In this document: in pieces, positions 41,387-50,812 of the stretch
How positions within the stretch are numbered: the first letter of the stretch is position 1
How the letters are laid out: each line of letters begins with the position of its first letter
NCBI RefSeq assembly: GCF_024505055.1
Contig: NZ_JANIBL010000008.1
Coordinates: 36,666-100,665, forward strand
Direction of reading: 5' to 3'
Length of the DNA stretch: 64,000 nt
Source of the DNA: Methylomonas rosea
GTDB taxonomy: Bacteria; Pseudomonadota; Gammaproteobacteria; Methylococcales; Methylomonadaceae
The notes under the pieces: model-generated
Told to the model about the DNA's origin: nothing
The model's database searches: none
The model's input: only the letters and a program-made list of their open reading frames with translations
Made by a program: the position numbers and the translations under genes

Positions 41387-41758
41387 TTATTTAGTCTTTC
41401 CGCTTTCTTCCTTGATTTCAGCGATCAAATCGCCGAGGTTTTCGCGCTGTCTCAGCACAAAATTCCGGCTTTCCTCGGCGGTGCGACTACCCAGCACGAT
41501 GATGTCTTTACGATGTTTATGTGCCAGATAACCCGCCAGCACACCACCTGAGAACAAGGCGAGCGGATGCCGGATCAGCGCGCGCGTGATGCTTTTGCTG
41601 GCGTGCGTCAATCCGGAAATAACGATACCCATCACCACACCTTTGACCAGAATCTCGCCATTGGTCGGCGGCGCCATTCTGGCTTTCTTGACTTTGCGCG
41701 TCGGCGACTTCTTAACTTTCTCGGCAACAGCTTGGTTTGCTAATTTTGCTTGCGCCAT
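41387..41758 (-). CDS. Unknown small basic membrane protein
   Basis: 123 aa. A Lys-rich N-terminus ('KVKKSPTRKVKKARMAPP') precedes two hydrophobic segments ('VKGVVMGIVISGLTHA' and 'HPLALFSGGVLAGYLAHKHR', with GxxxG spacing) and a charged helix at the end. No family recognised. Opposite charge patterns at the two ends suggest a small envelope or membrane-DNA-associated protein. Its 5' end is ~70 bp after the L,D-transpeptidase stop on the same strand, so shared transcription is possible. Confidence 0.6.
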   Translation of the reverse strand: MAQAKLANQAVAEKVKKSPTRKVKKARMAPPTNGEILVKGVVMGIVISGLTHASKSITRALIRHPLALFSGGVLAGYLAHKHRKDIIVLGSRTAEESRNFVLRQRENLGDLIAEIKEESGKTK

Positions 41759-41826
41759 ATCCCTGTCTCCTAAAAATCAACACGCCAACTAACAGCATAA
41801 TCCAAAACTCGCAAAACTGAACCCTG

Positions 41827-43584
41827 TTAACCGCCGCCGGCACTATTCACAGTTTTACTGACTAACTGCTGTTTAGCATTCAGATCGGCCGCCTTACTCA
41901 ATGCAGTTTGCAACAGTTCATCTTGACCATAAATGTCCGGGTAAAATCGCGGTTTATCATCGAGGCCCACAAAAACAGTGGTATAAAAAAACAACACAGG
42001 TATCGATTTTTTCAGCGTGACCCGCTGGGTTTTAGGCCCGGCCATGGCTTGCTGTATGGTTTGTTGATCCCACTCGCTTTGGCCGCCGAGCACAAATTCC
42101 GCCAGCTTTTCAGCCTCCGCCACTCTAACGCAGCCGTGGCTGAGATCGCGGCGATCCCGGTTAAACGCCGCTTTGCCCGGCGTATCGTGTAAATACACAT
42201 CGGCCTTGTTCGGAAAAATAAATTTCACCCGCCCCAAGGGATTGTTACTGCCGGGGCGCTGCCTGCCGCGCACGCGGCCGCTCTTGATTTCGTCGACGAT
42301 ACTGTCCTGATTTTCCTCTTCTTCGTCTTCGGCATAGCGTCCCACCAATTCTATATCCTGATTGGCCAGAAACTCTTCATCGCTCAATAGCTTAGGCAGC
42401 ATTTCCTTGTCCATGATACTTTTCGGAATATTCCAATACGGCATGAACTCCAGATATTTCATTTCTTCCCAGAGCACCGGGGTCTGGTTCTTTTCAGCTT
42501 TGCCGACGATGACTTTCATAGTTAAGGGCTGTTCATCGTCGCGAGAATTGAAGGCCCACAGCTGAAACGCCGGGATATTCACAAATATCCTCGGTCCTTC
42601 TGGCAACTCCGGCATCCAACGCAAACGCTCCATGGCCAATTCAAGCATGGCGATTTTATCGGCCGGCGTTTGATTCAATAAGGCCAAGGTTTGCTTACCG
42701 ATCACCCCGTCGGCTTTTAAACCCTGCTGTTGCTGCAAACGTTTCACTGCTTCGGTCGCCGCTACGTCGTACATTGTCTCCGTGTTGCCGGCGCCTACGA
42801 CGTCTTCCGCTTTCAGCTCACCGAATTCCAGCAAACGTCGGCGCAACTCGGGCAATTGCGCGTCTTGCTCGCCGGGGCGCAGCGATTTCGCCAAAAGCAG
42901 TTTTGGCATCTGCGCGGCGGTATTTTGCTGGCGATAAGCGGCCAACAAAGTCTTTAACTGCTGATATTGCTTGAATTTGGGTGCCAGCGCCGTCGGCAGC
43001 TCGGCAAGCGTTTGTTGTTGAATATGTTGATTAAGCAACACAGCGACATCGCTTGCCGATTTAGCAGCGAACTGTGCGGGATAATCGAAGTCACGCGGAT
43101 CGACCCGGCCGACATGCAGATCACGCGCGTAATGAACCAGCGCTATCGACAAGGCCACGTCGTAAGAGACCAACTCCGTCGTCGCACTTTGCGATAGCGT
43201 AGCGGCCTGTTGCAAATAGCCGCGCAAACGCTCGATTTCGTATGCGTCCGCGTTCAACCCGTCGGCCTTGGCATTGCTTAACAAGCTCAAAGCGTCTTCG
43301 CGATTTTTCGTGCTACGACCTTCGCCCAGCCAAATCGGCTGGTTGGCATTCATCCGATACAACTGTTTCAGCGCGTCGCTATACGGCGAAAAATCCGCTT
43401 GCGACAGCAAAGGCTGCTGTTTGCTAGCCAGCAAAGACTCTATGGCTTGCCTAACACCAGGCTCGGGACTTTGGCTGTTTGCGGATTGCGAAAAAAAATA
43501 CAGCAGCACCAGTACCGTCAGCAAATACGGTGGAGAGTTGCGCCATGTTGTTTGAGTACTGCTTGATACGGCTTGCTGCGTCAT
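41827..43584 (-). CDS. ldtD: L,D-transpeptidase of the LdtD/YcbB type
   Basis: 585 aa periplasmic enzyme. An N-terminal helix ('PYLLTVLVLLYFFSQSANSQ') is a signal anchor; a scaffold domain, a peptidoglycan-binding repeat ('AVKRLQQQQGLKADGVIGKQTLALLN', about 275-300) and the YkuD catalytic domain with the His-Gly-Cys motif SHGCVRV (about 485-491) follow. It forms 3-3 crosslinks between peptidoglycan stems, bypassing penicillin-binding proteins. ATG 43584 is chosen; the in-frame TTG at 43611 would add nine residues with no ribosome-binding site. The order and length match YcbB of enterobacteria. It may assist envelope-stress survival. Confidence 0.9.
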   Translation of the reverse strand: MTQQAVSSSTQTTWRNSPPYLLTVLVLLYFFSQSANSQSPEPGVRQAIESLLASKQQPLLSQADFSPYSDALKQLYRMNANQPIWLGEGRSTKNREDALSLLSNAKADGLNADAYEIERLRGYLQQAATLSQSATTELVSYDVALSIALVHYARDLHVGRVDPRDFDYPAQFAAKSASDVAVLLNQHIQQQTLAELPTALAPKFKQYQQLKTLLAAYRQQNTAAQMPKLLLAKSLRPGEQDAQLPELRRRLLEFGELKAEDVVGAGNTETMYDVAATEAVKRLQQQQGLKADGVIGKQTLALLNQTPADKIAMLELAMERLRWMPELPEGPRIFVNIPAFQLWAFNSRDDEQPLTMKVIVGKAEKNQTPVLWEEMKYLEFMPYWNIPKSIMDKEMLPKLLSDEEFLANQDIELVGRYAEDEEEENQDSIVDEIKSGRVRGRQRPGSNNPLGRVKFIFPNKADVYLHDTPGKAAFNRDRRDLSHGCVRVAEAEKLAEFVLGGQSEWDQQTIQQAMAGPKTQRVTLKKSIPVLFFYTTVFVGLDDKPRFYPDIYGQDELLQTALSKAADLNAKQQLVSKTVNSAGGG

Positions 43585-43981
43585 GATTTTTGCAAGTTCA
43601 AATTCGGACAAAGGTTGTCATATTGACAAAATACGCGCTCAAGTTCTAGCTGCACCGGATAAAAAGCGCTTAATCCCGTTAAGTTAAGTGATCATTGCTG
43701 CGCCCTATATAAATTCGCCGTAATTTCTGCAAAAGCGATACCACCATCATAAAAATACCGTGCAGGCCCTGGTTTAACAAGTTTGTATCCAGCTGTTCGG
43801 AAAATTCCAATCAGCATATCGGCTAACCGATAACAAACAAGCTTAACCGCCTGTTTGTAAATTATTTTTGCCGATCTTGCAGACATCTGTATAAGAATTT
43901 ACCGATTTGTGGGCAAGCGTATCGCGCTAGAATAGCGGGCGTAAATCCTGTTTGACCCATAATCCACGCCTATCGTTTTTC
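43585..43981. other. Divergent promoter region
   Basis: Between divergent L,D-transpeptidase and ATP-grasp genes. Contains the inverted repeats TATCGG/CCGATA (43817-43832) and ACAAAC/GTTTGT (about 43833-43858) and AT-rich DNA around 43860. A 64-codon minus-strand frame (43692-43886) has no recognisable domain or ribosome-binding site and is not called. Confidence 0.4.
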
Positions 43982-45271
43982 ATGCATCCCCATCCAGAAC
44001 CCGAGCAAACACCTAACGCCAAACAGCTAAATAGCGATTGCCGCTGCTCGTCTTTAAATCGCAAAGCGCTGCGCAGCGAACTGAATAGGCTGGACGGAAA
44101 CGACGATTTGTATCGGCTGATCGCGGAGGAGCGGCCGAATTTGTTCGCGGAGTCGGCGGTGTTCATCGATCAAGCTTGCCTGGACCAACAACTGGAGATC
44201 ATCGCCGCACTGGAACGGGTGATTGCACTGCCGGCGTATCAACAACAGGTACTTAAATACGCACCGGACGCGGCGCGGTTTTTAACCAAAGCCCACGGCG
44301 TATTTCTAGGCTACGACTTTCATCTGAGCACTGACGGCCCGAAACTGATCGAAATCAATTCCAATGCCGGCGGCGCAATGATTAACGCGTTATTGATTCG
44401 GGCGCAAAACAGCTGTTGCGAAACCGCCGGTAATCAGCAGCCCGGCAAACTCAAGTTGCCTAGGCAAGATACTCAGCGGGCTGAAACGCTATTCATGGAG
44501 ATGTTTTACCGGGAATGGCGATCAGAGCGCGATGCGGAGCCGCTGCGCAGCATCGCCATCGTCGACGATGACCCGCAACAGCAATACATGTGGCCTGAAT
44601 TTCTGTTGTTTAAACACCTGTTCGAACACCATAAAATCCAAACCGTAATCTGCGATCCGCAGGCCTTAAACTATCACGATGGCGGACTCTGGCACGGCGA
44701 TCTGCAAATCGATCTGGTTTATAACCGCTTGACCGACTTTGGCTTGGAATCGCTGGAATGCCGGACTTTACGCGAAGCCTATCTTGCCGGTGCGGTAGTG
44801 CTGACACCGCACCCCAGAAATCATGCGCTATATGCCGATAAAAGGAATCTGGTCTGGCTGGGCAACGACGACTTTCTGCGAGCAATCGGCGTCGATGCGC
44901 ATACCCGAACCCTATTGCAAGAGGGCATCGCTCACACTGTGCTGGTCGATGCGCAACATGCCGAGTGGTTTTGGGCCGAGCGCAAACAGCTATTTTTCAA
45001 ACCAGCCAGAGGCTACGGCAGCAAGGCGGCGTATCGGGGCGACAAACTGACCCGGCGCGTTTTCGAGGATATTCTGCAACACGATTATGTGGCACAGACC
45101 CTCGTAAAACCCAGCGAACGGCATCTCGATGCCGGCGAGTTAAAACTGGATCTACGCCATTATGTCTATCAAGGCCAAACTCAATTGGTCTGCGCCCGCC
45201 TTTACCAAGGCCAAACCACCAATTTCCGCACGCCGGGCGGCGGTTTCGCGCAAGTGGTAGTGGTTCCCTAA
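43982..45271 (+). CDS. ATP-grasp-like protein of unknown function
   Basis: 429 aa from ATG 43982; an in-frame TTG ten codons earlier is the alternative and neither has a clear ribosome-binding site. 'GPKLIEINSNAGGAMINALL' (about 120-140) and 'LFFKPARGYGSKAAYRGDKL' (about 338-357) are typical of ATP-grasp ligases, here in an order that suggests the circularly permuted kind. 'IAIVDDDPQQQYMWPEF' and 'QIDLVYNRLTDFGLES' sit between. Such enzymes join a carboxylate to an amine or thiol using ATP. Its substrate is unknown. It is first in an operon-like row with DUF2905, hydrolase and rubredoxin genes (gaps 32, 25 and 17 bp). Confidence 0.7.
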   Translation: MHPHPEPEQTPNAKQLNSDCRCSSLNRKALRSELNRLDGNDDLYRLIAEERPNLFAESAVFIDQACLDQQLEIIAALERVIALPAYQQQVLKYAPDAARFLTKAHGVFLGYDFHLSTDGPKLIEINSNAGGAMINALLIRAQNSCCETAGNQQPGKLKLPRQDTQRAETLFMEMFYREWRSERDAEPLRSIAIVDDDPQQQYMWPEFLLFKHLFEHHKIQTVICDPQALNYHDGGLWHGDLQIDLVYNRLTDFGLESLECRTLREAYLAGAVVLTPHPRNHALYADKRNLVWLGNDDFLRAIGVDAHTRTLLQEGIAHTVLVDAQHAEWFWAERKQLFFKPARGYGSKAAYRGDKLTRRVFEDILQHDYVAQTLVKPSERHLDAGELKLDLRHYVYQGQTQLVCARLYQGQTTNFRTPGGGFAQVVVVP

Positions 45272-45303
45272 CACTTCTGGAATTAACGTTATAGAGAAAA
45301 GCA

Positions 45304-45519
45304 ATGGAACCCAGCAAAGCGCTAATCATTATCGGCTCGGCCATCCTGGTGATAGGCCTGGTTTTGCACTATGTCCCGTGGCTGGTCAATTGGTTCGGGA
45401 AACTACCGGGGGATATCAAGATTCAGAGTAAAAGCAGCTTCGTGTTTATACCGATTACGTCGATGATTGTGGTCAGCGTACTAATCACATTATTGGCCAA
45501 TTTATTTTTCAGAAAATAA
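45304..45519 (+). CDS. DUF2905 family small membrane protein
   Basis: 71 aa with two membrane helices ('ALIIIGSAILVIGLVLHYVPWLV' and 'FVFIPITSMIVVSVLITLLANLFF') joined by the conserved loop 'FGKLPGDIKIQSKS'. This is the DUF2905 signature. The function is unknown, probably a small inner-membrane protein. Second gene of the operon-like row with the ATP-grasp-like protein. Confidence 0.85.
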   Translation: MEPSKALIIIGSAILVIGLVLHYVPWLVNWFGKLPGDIKIQSKSSFVFIPITSMIVVSVLITLLANLFFRK

Positions 45520-45544
45520 TCTTTCCGACAGCGAGAAAAAGATC

Positions 45545-46048
45545 ATGAGCAAACTGGTGATATACAGTCACGGCAAGGACAGCATTCCCTGGGGCGAAAA
45601 GCCCTCGGCATTGGCGGAGGTCACCAAACGCCTAGGTTTTGAATTCATTAGTCCGGATTATCAAGCCAGCAATGATCCGGACTGGCGGGTACAACAGCTA
45701 CTAGCGCAGAATGTGTCTGGATACGAAACGCTGGTGTTGGTGGGCTCCAGCATGGGTGCTTATGTCTCGACCGTCGCGGCGGAAATCATCAAGCCGAAGG
45801 GGTTGTTTTTGATCGCGCCGGCCTTCTATTTACCGGGATATGCGCGGACCGAGTTCCAACCGACGACAGCCAATATCGAGGTGTTTCATGGCTGGCGAGA
45901 CGATGTGGTACCGCCGGAAAACGCCTGGCGCTTCTGCCGCGAACATCGCGCGCGTCTGCATATGTTGGACGCCGACCACCGCTTATTGAGCATATTGCCA
46001 ATGATGGTAACGGCTTTTGAACGATTTCTCGGCGATTGCGCCGCTTAG
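45545..46048 (+). CDS. Small alpha/beta-hydrolase-fold protein
   Basis: 167 aa. '[10 protein letters not shown]' at the start, the nucleophile elbow GSSMGAY (Ser in 'LVGSSMGAY', about residues 66-72), the acid in '[12 protein letters not shown]' and the late His in 'LDADHRLLS' complete a Ser-Asp-His triad. It resembles the YqiA-like esterases. The substrate is unknown. The end of the gene overlaps the long upstream frame of rubredoxin, but the true rubredoxin start lies 17 bp after this stop. Confidence 0.82.
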   Translation: MSKLVIYSHGKDSIPWGEKPSALAEVTKRLGFEFISPDYQASNDPDWRVQQLLAQNVSGYETLVLVGSSMGAYVSTVAAEIIKPKGLFLIAPAFYLPGYARTEFQPTTANIEVFHGWRDDVVPPENAWRFCREHRARLHMLDADHRLLSILPMMVTAFERFLGDCAA

Positions 46049-46065
46049 CAGCAAGGGAGAATCCG

Positions 46066-46239
46066 ATGAGTGATTACAAAAAATACCACTGCATGGAATG
46101 CGAACATATCTACGACGAAGCCAAGGGCGACCCGGACAGCGGCATCGCGCCCGGCACCCGCTGGGAGGACATCCCCGACGACTGGGATTGTCCGATTTGC
46201 GGCGCGCCGAAAAGTTTTTTCAAATTACTGGAATATTGA
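46066..46239 (+). CDS. Rubredoxin
   Basis: 57 aa. The two metal loops '[11 protein letters not shown]' and '[13 protein letters not shown]' (CxxC...CxxC) bind one iron by four cysteines. It is a one-electron carrier, for example to rubrerythrin or alkane hydroxylase-like partners. ATG 46066 is preceded by AAGGGAG; the longer frame from TTG 46036 reads through that site. It ends 14 bp before the convergent gene at 46254. Confidence 0.95.
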   Translation: MSDYKKYHCMECEHIYDEAKGDPDSGIAPGTRWEDIPDDWDCPICGAPKSFFKLLEY

Positions 46240-46253
46240 CCTACCCGACATCC

Positions 46254-46613
46254 TCAGTACATGCCGTTACCCAACAAAGCCCCGGCGGCGGCGCCAATGC
46301 CGGCGGCTATCGGGTCGCCACCGCCCAAGTGATAACCCATCGCACTGCCGACCATACCGCCCAACAAACCTTGCGACGAGCGTTGATCGTAGCCGTAATA
46401 TGTCGGCGGTGGAGGTGGCGGCGCGTAATACTGGGGAGCCGGCACATACTCGACGACCGGAGCGGGTTGATAATAAATCACTTCTTCCCGATACATGGGC
46501 CGATAATGCCCGTGATGATGGTGACCATGATGGTGTCCCCAATGCTCATGGTCGGCCCATGCAGCCGACGACACCAATAAACCAAACACGATGACTGTTG
46601 TTCTTTTTAACAT
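46254..46613 (-). CDS. Secreted His/Tyr/Pro-rich glycine-zipper protein
   Basis: 119 aa. A signal peptide ('TVIVFGLLVSSAAWA') leads a His-rich stretch (DHEHWGHHHGHHHHGH), a Tyr/Pro-rich stretch (APPPPPPTYYG) and a C-terminal glycine zipper ('GGMVGSAMGYHLGGGDPIA' and 'AGIGAAAGALLGNG'). The family is similar to small outer-membrane-associated glycine-zipper proteins; the His cluster may bind metal. ATG 46613 has a consensus AGGAGG upstream; a TTG at 46634 is rejected. Confidence 0.78.
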   Translation of the reverse strand: MLKRTTVIVFGLLVSSAAWADHEHWGHHHGHHHHGHYRPMYREEVIYYQPAPVVEYVPAPQYYAPPPPPPTYYGYDQRSSQGLLGGMVGSAMGYHLGGGDPIAAGIGAAAGALLGNGMY

Positions 46614-46737
46614 CGCAAACCTCCTGTTAGACAATTATTTGCTTGCGATAAAGTTTGGCGATTACAGCTTAATTTTTGCTTAATAGCCGGGAAGTCGAAT
46701 TGTGCCCCTTGTGTTGATTACATCATTCTATCTAGTG

Positions 46738-48630
46738 CTATAGACCGGACAAAGGATTGCCGTTGATTTTTAGATATTTTTCGCCCAAAAGAAACGACCC
46801 CAGTCTATTTAGATGAGCTTGATCACTGTAAATGAACGTGCCGTCGATTTGTACATCGCACTCCCCGTCTCTACATAGCACATCGTTAGGATTAATAAGA
46901 ATAATATCCGGGTATTTTTCTTTTAAATCCGCAACGATTTTAGTCGGCTGATCTTTTATTTTAAAATCAACTAAGGTTTTAGTCCGCATCAATTGCGCTA
47001 CCGATTGATTATATATTCGTGCACCGCCGAAAAAATTCGGCTTCCATAATACAATTACTTTGACTTTATTATTAAGATAATATTCGATAGTACGATTTAT
47101 ATCGTCTTCGCTGTGCCCCAAATAAGGAAAACCATTTGCCCAGCTCGCACTCAAAATCACAAACCGATAGTTTCCTGCCTCTTTAATTCTTAGCTCGTTC
47201 TGTTCCAATTTATCGGGAGTTCTAGTCTCCAGCGCATCCTCCCGAGGATAATCGAATTGTCCGAAAAAAGGCGGTAGACCGGATAAGTGAGAGCCATAAA
47301 TAAACAAGCGTGCATCGACGGCTAACACATTGACAAAATCAAGATAAGCGCCGGCCATTGAATCGCCGATAAACAAACCATCCAACTTTTCTTTTTTAAC
47401 GCCAAGATAACTACCCGACAACTTACCCAAGTTAGCTTTCTCAAGATCGGGCAGGACTTTATTGCTCGGGTTGAACAAGTTCTCAAACCTTTCTTTAAAG
47501 CCATCCTTGCCTTGCACATATTGATAGCCAAAAACCGACATGACAAGAGGAATTAACAACCAAATAACGAATGATTTTTCAAAAGAAAAAATTAATTTAG
47601 TTCTAAATGGTTTTTCTATAAAAAAATAACTTAACACTGCCATAATAACCGACGCACCAATCGCAAACGAAGCTACCGGCTTAGTTAACTCTATACCTTG
47701 ATAATTAATCAGCGCCAAAATTGGCCAGTGCCATAAATACAGGGCATAGGATATTAATCCGATTGCCACCACGGGCTTGATCGCCAATATCCTGTTTACA
47801 ATTCCAGCCTGTTCTTGATGTTTGCCGGACGCAATCAATAACGCCGCGCCCAAACAAGGCCATAAGGCGTTCACACCGGGAAATACCCGGGACTTATTTA
47901 AGAGCAGACTGGTGCCGATTATCATGCTCAAGCCCACCAAGGAAAGCAGATTGTTTTGTCGTGCATTTAATCTTGGAAAGTCATCCCAAGCCAATGCCAA
48001 GCCGGCGCCCAGCATTAATTCATACGCACGCGTGGGCAAGAAATAATAGGCGGCACTGGCTTTATTCACAGCGGCCCAATCCGCAATGCCAAATGCGGCA
48101 AAAAAACCTAATATAAATAATACCCAGGTTGTAGTACGCGAGAAAAACCGGCTCATAGCCAGTAAAAAAACCGGCCACACAAAGTAAAACTGCTCTTCGA
48201 CAGACAAAGACCAAGTGTGCAGCAAAGGTAACTCATCGACGTTTTTAGAGAAATAACTACCGGTATTTAACCAAAAATACACATTACTCAACGATAGCAA
48301 TGTATATCTCAAACTATTACCGTAAGCAATAAAGTCACCAGGCACCAAGTAATAGAAACAAAATACGCTAGTGACTACTAGCACAAATAAGAGAGCGGGT
48401 AATAAACGCCGGATGCGCCGTAGATAAAATTTTTTGAAACTAAATTCACCGGATCGAATTTCCCTATCCAATATCAACGTAATCAAAAAACCGGATAAGA
48501 CAAAAAAAACATCGACCCCTATAAAACCACCTTTTATCGTTGTAAACCCAGCATGGTAAAAAACAACCAGCAACACAGCAACTGCTCGCAGCCCATCTAT
48601 ATCGGGACGATAAACAAAATTTTTTGACAT
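46738..48630 (-). CDS. OafA/YrhL-type acyltransferase with C-terminal SGNH domain
   Basis: 630 aa. The Acyl_transf_3 membrane domain (about ten helices, residues 1-370; 'YRPDIDGLRAVAVLLVVFYHAG' with the conserved His) is followed by a periplasmic SGNH hydrolase-like domain ('LFIGDSMAGAYLDF' with Ser; 'SDQAHLNRLGSF' with the late Asp-His). These fused proteins O-acetylate lipopolysaccharide or other surface sugars. No sugar-synthesis genes neighbour it, so the acceptor is unknown. Confidence 0.9.
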   Translation of the reverse strand: MSKNFVYRPDIDGLRAVAVLLVVFYHAGFTTIKGGFIGVDVFFVLSGFLITLILDREIRSGEFSFKKFYLRRIRRLLPALLFVLVVTSVFCFYYLVPGDFIAYGNSLRYTLLSLSNVYFWLNTGSYFSKNVDELPLLHTWSLSVEEQFYFVWPVFLLAMSRFFSRTTTWVLFILGFFAAFGIADWAAVNKASAAYYFLPTRAYELMLGAGLALAWDDFPRLNARQNNLLSLVGLSMIIGTSLLLNKSRVFPGVNALWPCLGAALLIASGKHQEQAGIVNRILAIKPVVAIGLISYALYLWHWPILALINYQGIELTKPVASFAIGASVIMAVLSYFFIEKPFRTKLIFSFEKSFVIWLLIPLVMSVFGYQYVQGKDGFKERFENLFNPSNKVLPDLEKANLGKLSGSYLGVKKEKLDGLFIGDSMAGAYLDFVNVLAVDARLFIYGSHLSGLPPFFGQFDYPREDALETRTPDKLEQNELRIKEAGNYRFVILSASWANGFPYLGHSEDDINRTIEYYLNNKVKVIVLWKPNFFGGARIYNQSVAQLMRTKTLVDFKIKDQPTKIVADLKEKYPDIILINPNDVLCRDGECDVQIDGTFIYSDQAHLNRLGSFLLGEKYLKINGNPLSGL

Positions 48631-48723
48631 TTATAAAAAATATTTCAGTGGAATTATTAAAAGATAAACTGCTTAAAAACTTAAGATCTAAGGAATCACG
48701 GCAACGACATTATTTTCAGCCTA

Positions 48724-49689
48724 TCAACGATTCTTTTGCTCCACCCGCTTCAACAAACCAAATAAATCGCTGTTGGTGGACAACACAATGGTGGCGTCGC
48801 CGTCTATCACTTTTCGATAGGTTTCCATGCTCTTCAAGAACTTGTAAAACTCGGCGGACTCGGATTTTTGTCCATAGGCTTTGGCATAAATTTCGGTGGC
48901 CTTGGCATCCGCTTCACCCTGGATTTCTTGCACACGTTTGTAGGCGGTGGATTCGATTTCGTTGAGATCCCGGTCCCGATTACCGTTAATCCTGGCCGCT
49001 TCGCCCTCGCCTTCCGAACGAAAACGCTGGGCAATTTGCAAGCGTTCGCTGATCATCCGCTGATGGATCCGTTCCAACACCTGATGGTTATAATTGATGC
49101 GCTTGAAGCGTACATCCAGCAACTCGATACCAAATTCAGCCAATTTTGGGGCTGCGGCATCGAACACATCTTTTTCGATGGCCGCCCGGCCCACCCGGAT
49201 TGGCCGCAATACGCCGATGGTGCCCTCGCCGGTTAATGGCCCCAAACTTTCATCCTGTAAAGGTTTACGATCCTTATCCGAGCGCACCACTTCAATCAAT
49301 TCGTGACGAGCGATTGCTGTGCGGGTTTCGCTGCCCAAAATATCTTCCAAGCGCGATTGCGCGCTGCGTTCGTCGCGCAAGCGCAAGTAATATTGCATCG
49401 GCTGGGTTATGCGCCAGCGCGCGAAGGTGTCGACCTGTACGTAAGTCTTGTCTTTGGTGGACATCTCCACCATCGGCCCATCCCAGGCCAGATAGCGCTT
49501 ATCGAAGCTATTGATCTGCTGGGTAAATGGGACCTTGAAATGCAAACCGGGACTGGTAATCGGCTCGCCGACCGGTTTGCCGAATTGGGTGATGATGACT
49601 TGCTCGGTTTGATCGACGGTAAACACCGATTGCAGCAGCAAAAACGCCGAGACGACAAGTAACAACCAGGTTCTTATGGATAAACTCAT
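48724..49689 (-). CDS. hflC: HflC, protease modulator
   Basis: 321 aa. An N-terminal membrane helix ('TWLLLVVSAFLLLQSVFTV') precedes an SPFH/stomatin domain ('VIITQFGKPVGEPITSPGLHFKVPF') and a coiled-coil end ('RFRSEGEGEAARINGNRDRDLNEIESTAYK'). HflC and HflK form a cage around FtsH protease. Its start overlaps the hflK stop (4 bp), so the two are translationally coupled. The order hflK-hflC matches the usual arrangement. Confidence 0.92.
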   Translation of the reverse strand: MSLSIRTWLLLVVSAFLLLQSVFTVDQTEQVIITQFGKPVGEPITSPGLHFKVPFTQQINSFDKRYLAWDGPMVEMSTKDKTYVQVDTFARWRITQPMQYYLRLRDERSAQSRLEDILGSETRTAIARHELIEVVRSDKDRKPLQDESLGPLTGEGTIGVLRPIRVGRAAIEKDVFDAAAPKLAEFGIELLDVRFKRINYNHQVLERIHQRMISERLQIAQRFRSEGEGEAARINGNRDRDLNEIESTAYKRVQEIQGEADAKATEIYAKAYGQKSESAEFYKFLKSMETYRKVIDGDATIVLSTNSDLFGLLKRVEQKNR

Positions 49690-50663
49690 TTCACCACTCC
49701 CGCAGTTTGCCCTGGAAACGGCAGCATCGGCAAGATTTGCTGCACAGTATCGTCGACGATAATCTGCTGGCGGGCTTGCGGTAATACCTCGCCCATCGTT
49801 TCCAGATAAATCCGCGCACGCGTCACGTCCGGCGCTTTCAGGTATTGTTCCAACACCTGATTGAAAGCGGTCACATCCCCTTCCGCTTCGTTAATCCGCT
49901 TGAAGCGATAACCCTCGGCAGCGCGAATTTTCTGGTCCGCTTCGCCACGCGCGCGCGGCACTGCTTTGTTGTACTCGCCATTCGCCAGGTTGATGACATT
50001 CTCTCGGTCTTGCTGAGCACGATTCACTTCATTAAACGAGGACTGTACCGGTTCCGGCGGATTGACGTTTTTCAGCTGTACTTGATTGATCGACACCCCT
50101 AACTGGTAGCGCTCCGCGAGTAAGCGGGCACGTGCTAAAACTGTATCCTCAATCTCCTGCCGACCGATGGTAATAATTTCATCAACGGTGCGATCACCCA
50201 CCACTTCCCGCATCACCGCCTCGGAAATATCCCGCAAGGTCACCCCGGGATCGCGGACCACAAATAGATATTTTTCCGGATCGGTGATCCGGTATTGCAC
50301 GATCCACTCCACCAGCGCCGAGTTCAGATCGCCGGTCACCATGGTTTTTTCCAACGCCGGCTCTTCGCCGGTTTGATCCGGGTTGGTAAAGCCTGGGGTA
50401 GCAAAGCCAAACTCCAGCTTCTGCTGACGCTGAGTCGGCACGGTAACCACGCTGTCCACCCCAAACGGCAGTTTAAAATGCAAGCCGGACGGCACTTTTT
50501 CGATGTACTCGCCAAAGCGCAACACAATGCCTTCAGACTCGGCGGGGATGGTGTAAAACGACATGGTCGCGCCTACCAGCACGGTGACGACAATCAGTAT
50601 CGCCAATGGCGAAATCGGCAGCGAATCGGGCAGGTTTTTAAAAATAGGATTGACGTCGTTCAA
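49686..50663 (-). CDS. hflK: HflK-like protease modulator, short N-terminus
   Basis: 325 aa from TTG 50663. The SPFH domain ('FYTIPAESEGIVLRFGEYIEKVPSGLHFKLPFGVDSV') and coiled-coil tail are clear, but the Gly/Pro-rich N-terminal extension common in HflK is missing, so only the membrane helix ('LAILIVVTVLVGATMSFYTI') precedes the SPFH part. TTG 50663 has GGAG seven bases upstream; GTG 50711 would add sixteen residues without a clear site. Pairs with hflC downstream. It could be a second HflKC-like set next to a canonical one elsewhere in the genome. Confidence 0.85.
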   Translation of the reverse strand: MNDVNPIFKNLPDSLPISPLAILIVVTVLVGATMSFYTIPAESEGIVLRFGEYIEKVPSGLHFKLPFGVDSVVTVPTQRQQKLEFGFATPGFTNPDQTGEEPALEKTMVTGDLNSALVEWIVQYRITDPEKYLFVVRDPGVTLRDISEAVMREVVGDRTVDEIITIGRQEIEDTVLARARLLAERYQLGVSINQVQLKNVNPPEPVQSSFNEVNRAQQDRENVINLANGEYNKAVPRARGEADQKIRAAEGYRFKRINEAEGDVTAFNQVLEQYLKAPDVTRARIYLETMGEVLPQARQQIIVDDTVQQILPMLPFPGQTAGVVK

Positions 50664-50812
50664 GGACTGGCTCCGGTTAAGTCGGCGAAAAACCAAGATG
50701 AGTGGAATCACAAATCACAAGCGCCGCATTCGTTAAGCAAGCATGCACGCAGTGGACTGTTTCGTCAATTTGTCCGCTGCGCTTAACTCGGCCGCAAGCC
50801 CGGAAATATCCT

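Noticed and set aside
43692..43886. 64-codon minus-strand frame upstream of the L,D-transpeptidase
   Set aside because: No ribosome-binding site or recognised motif, and it lies in a divergent promoter region.
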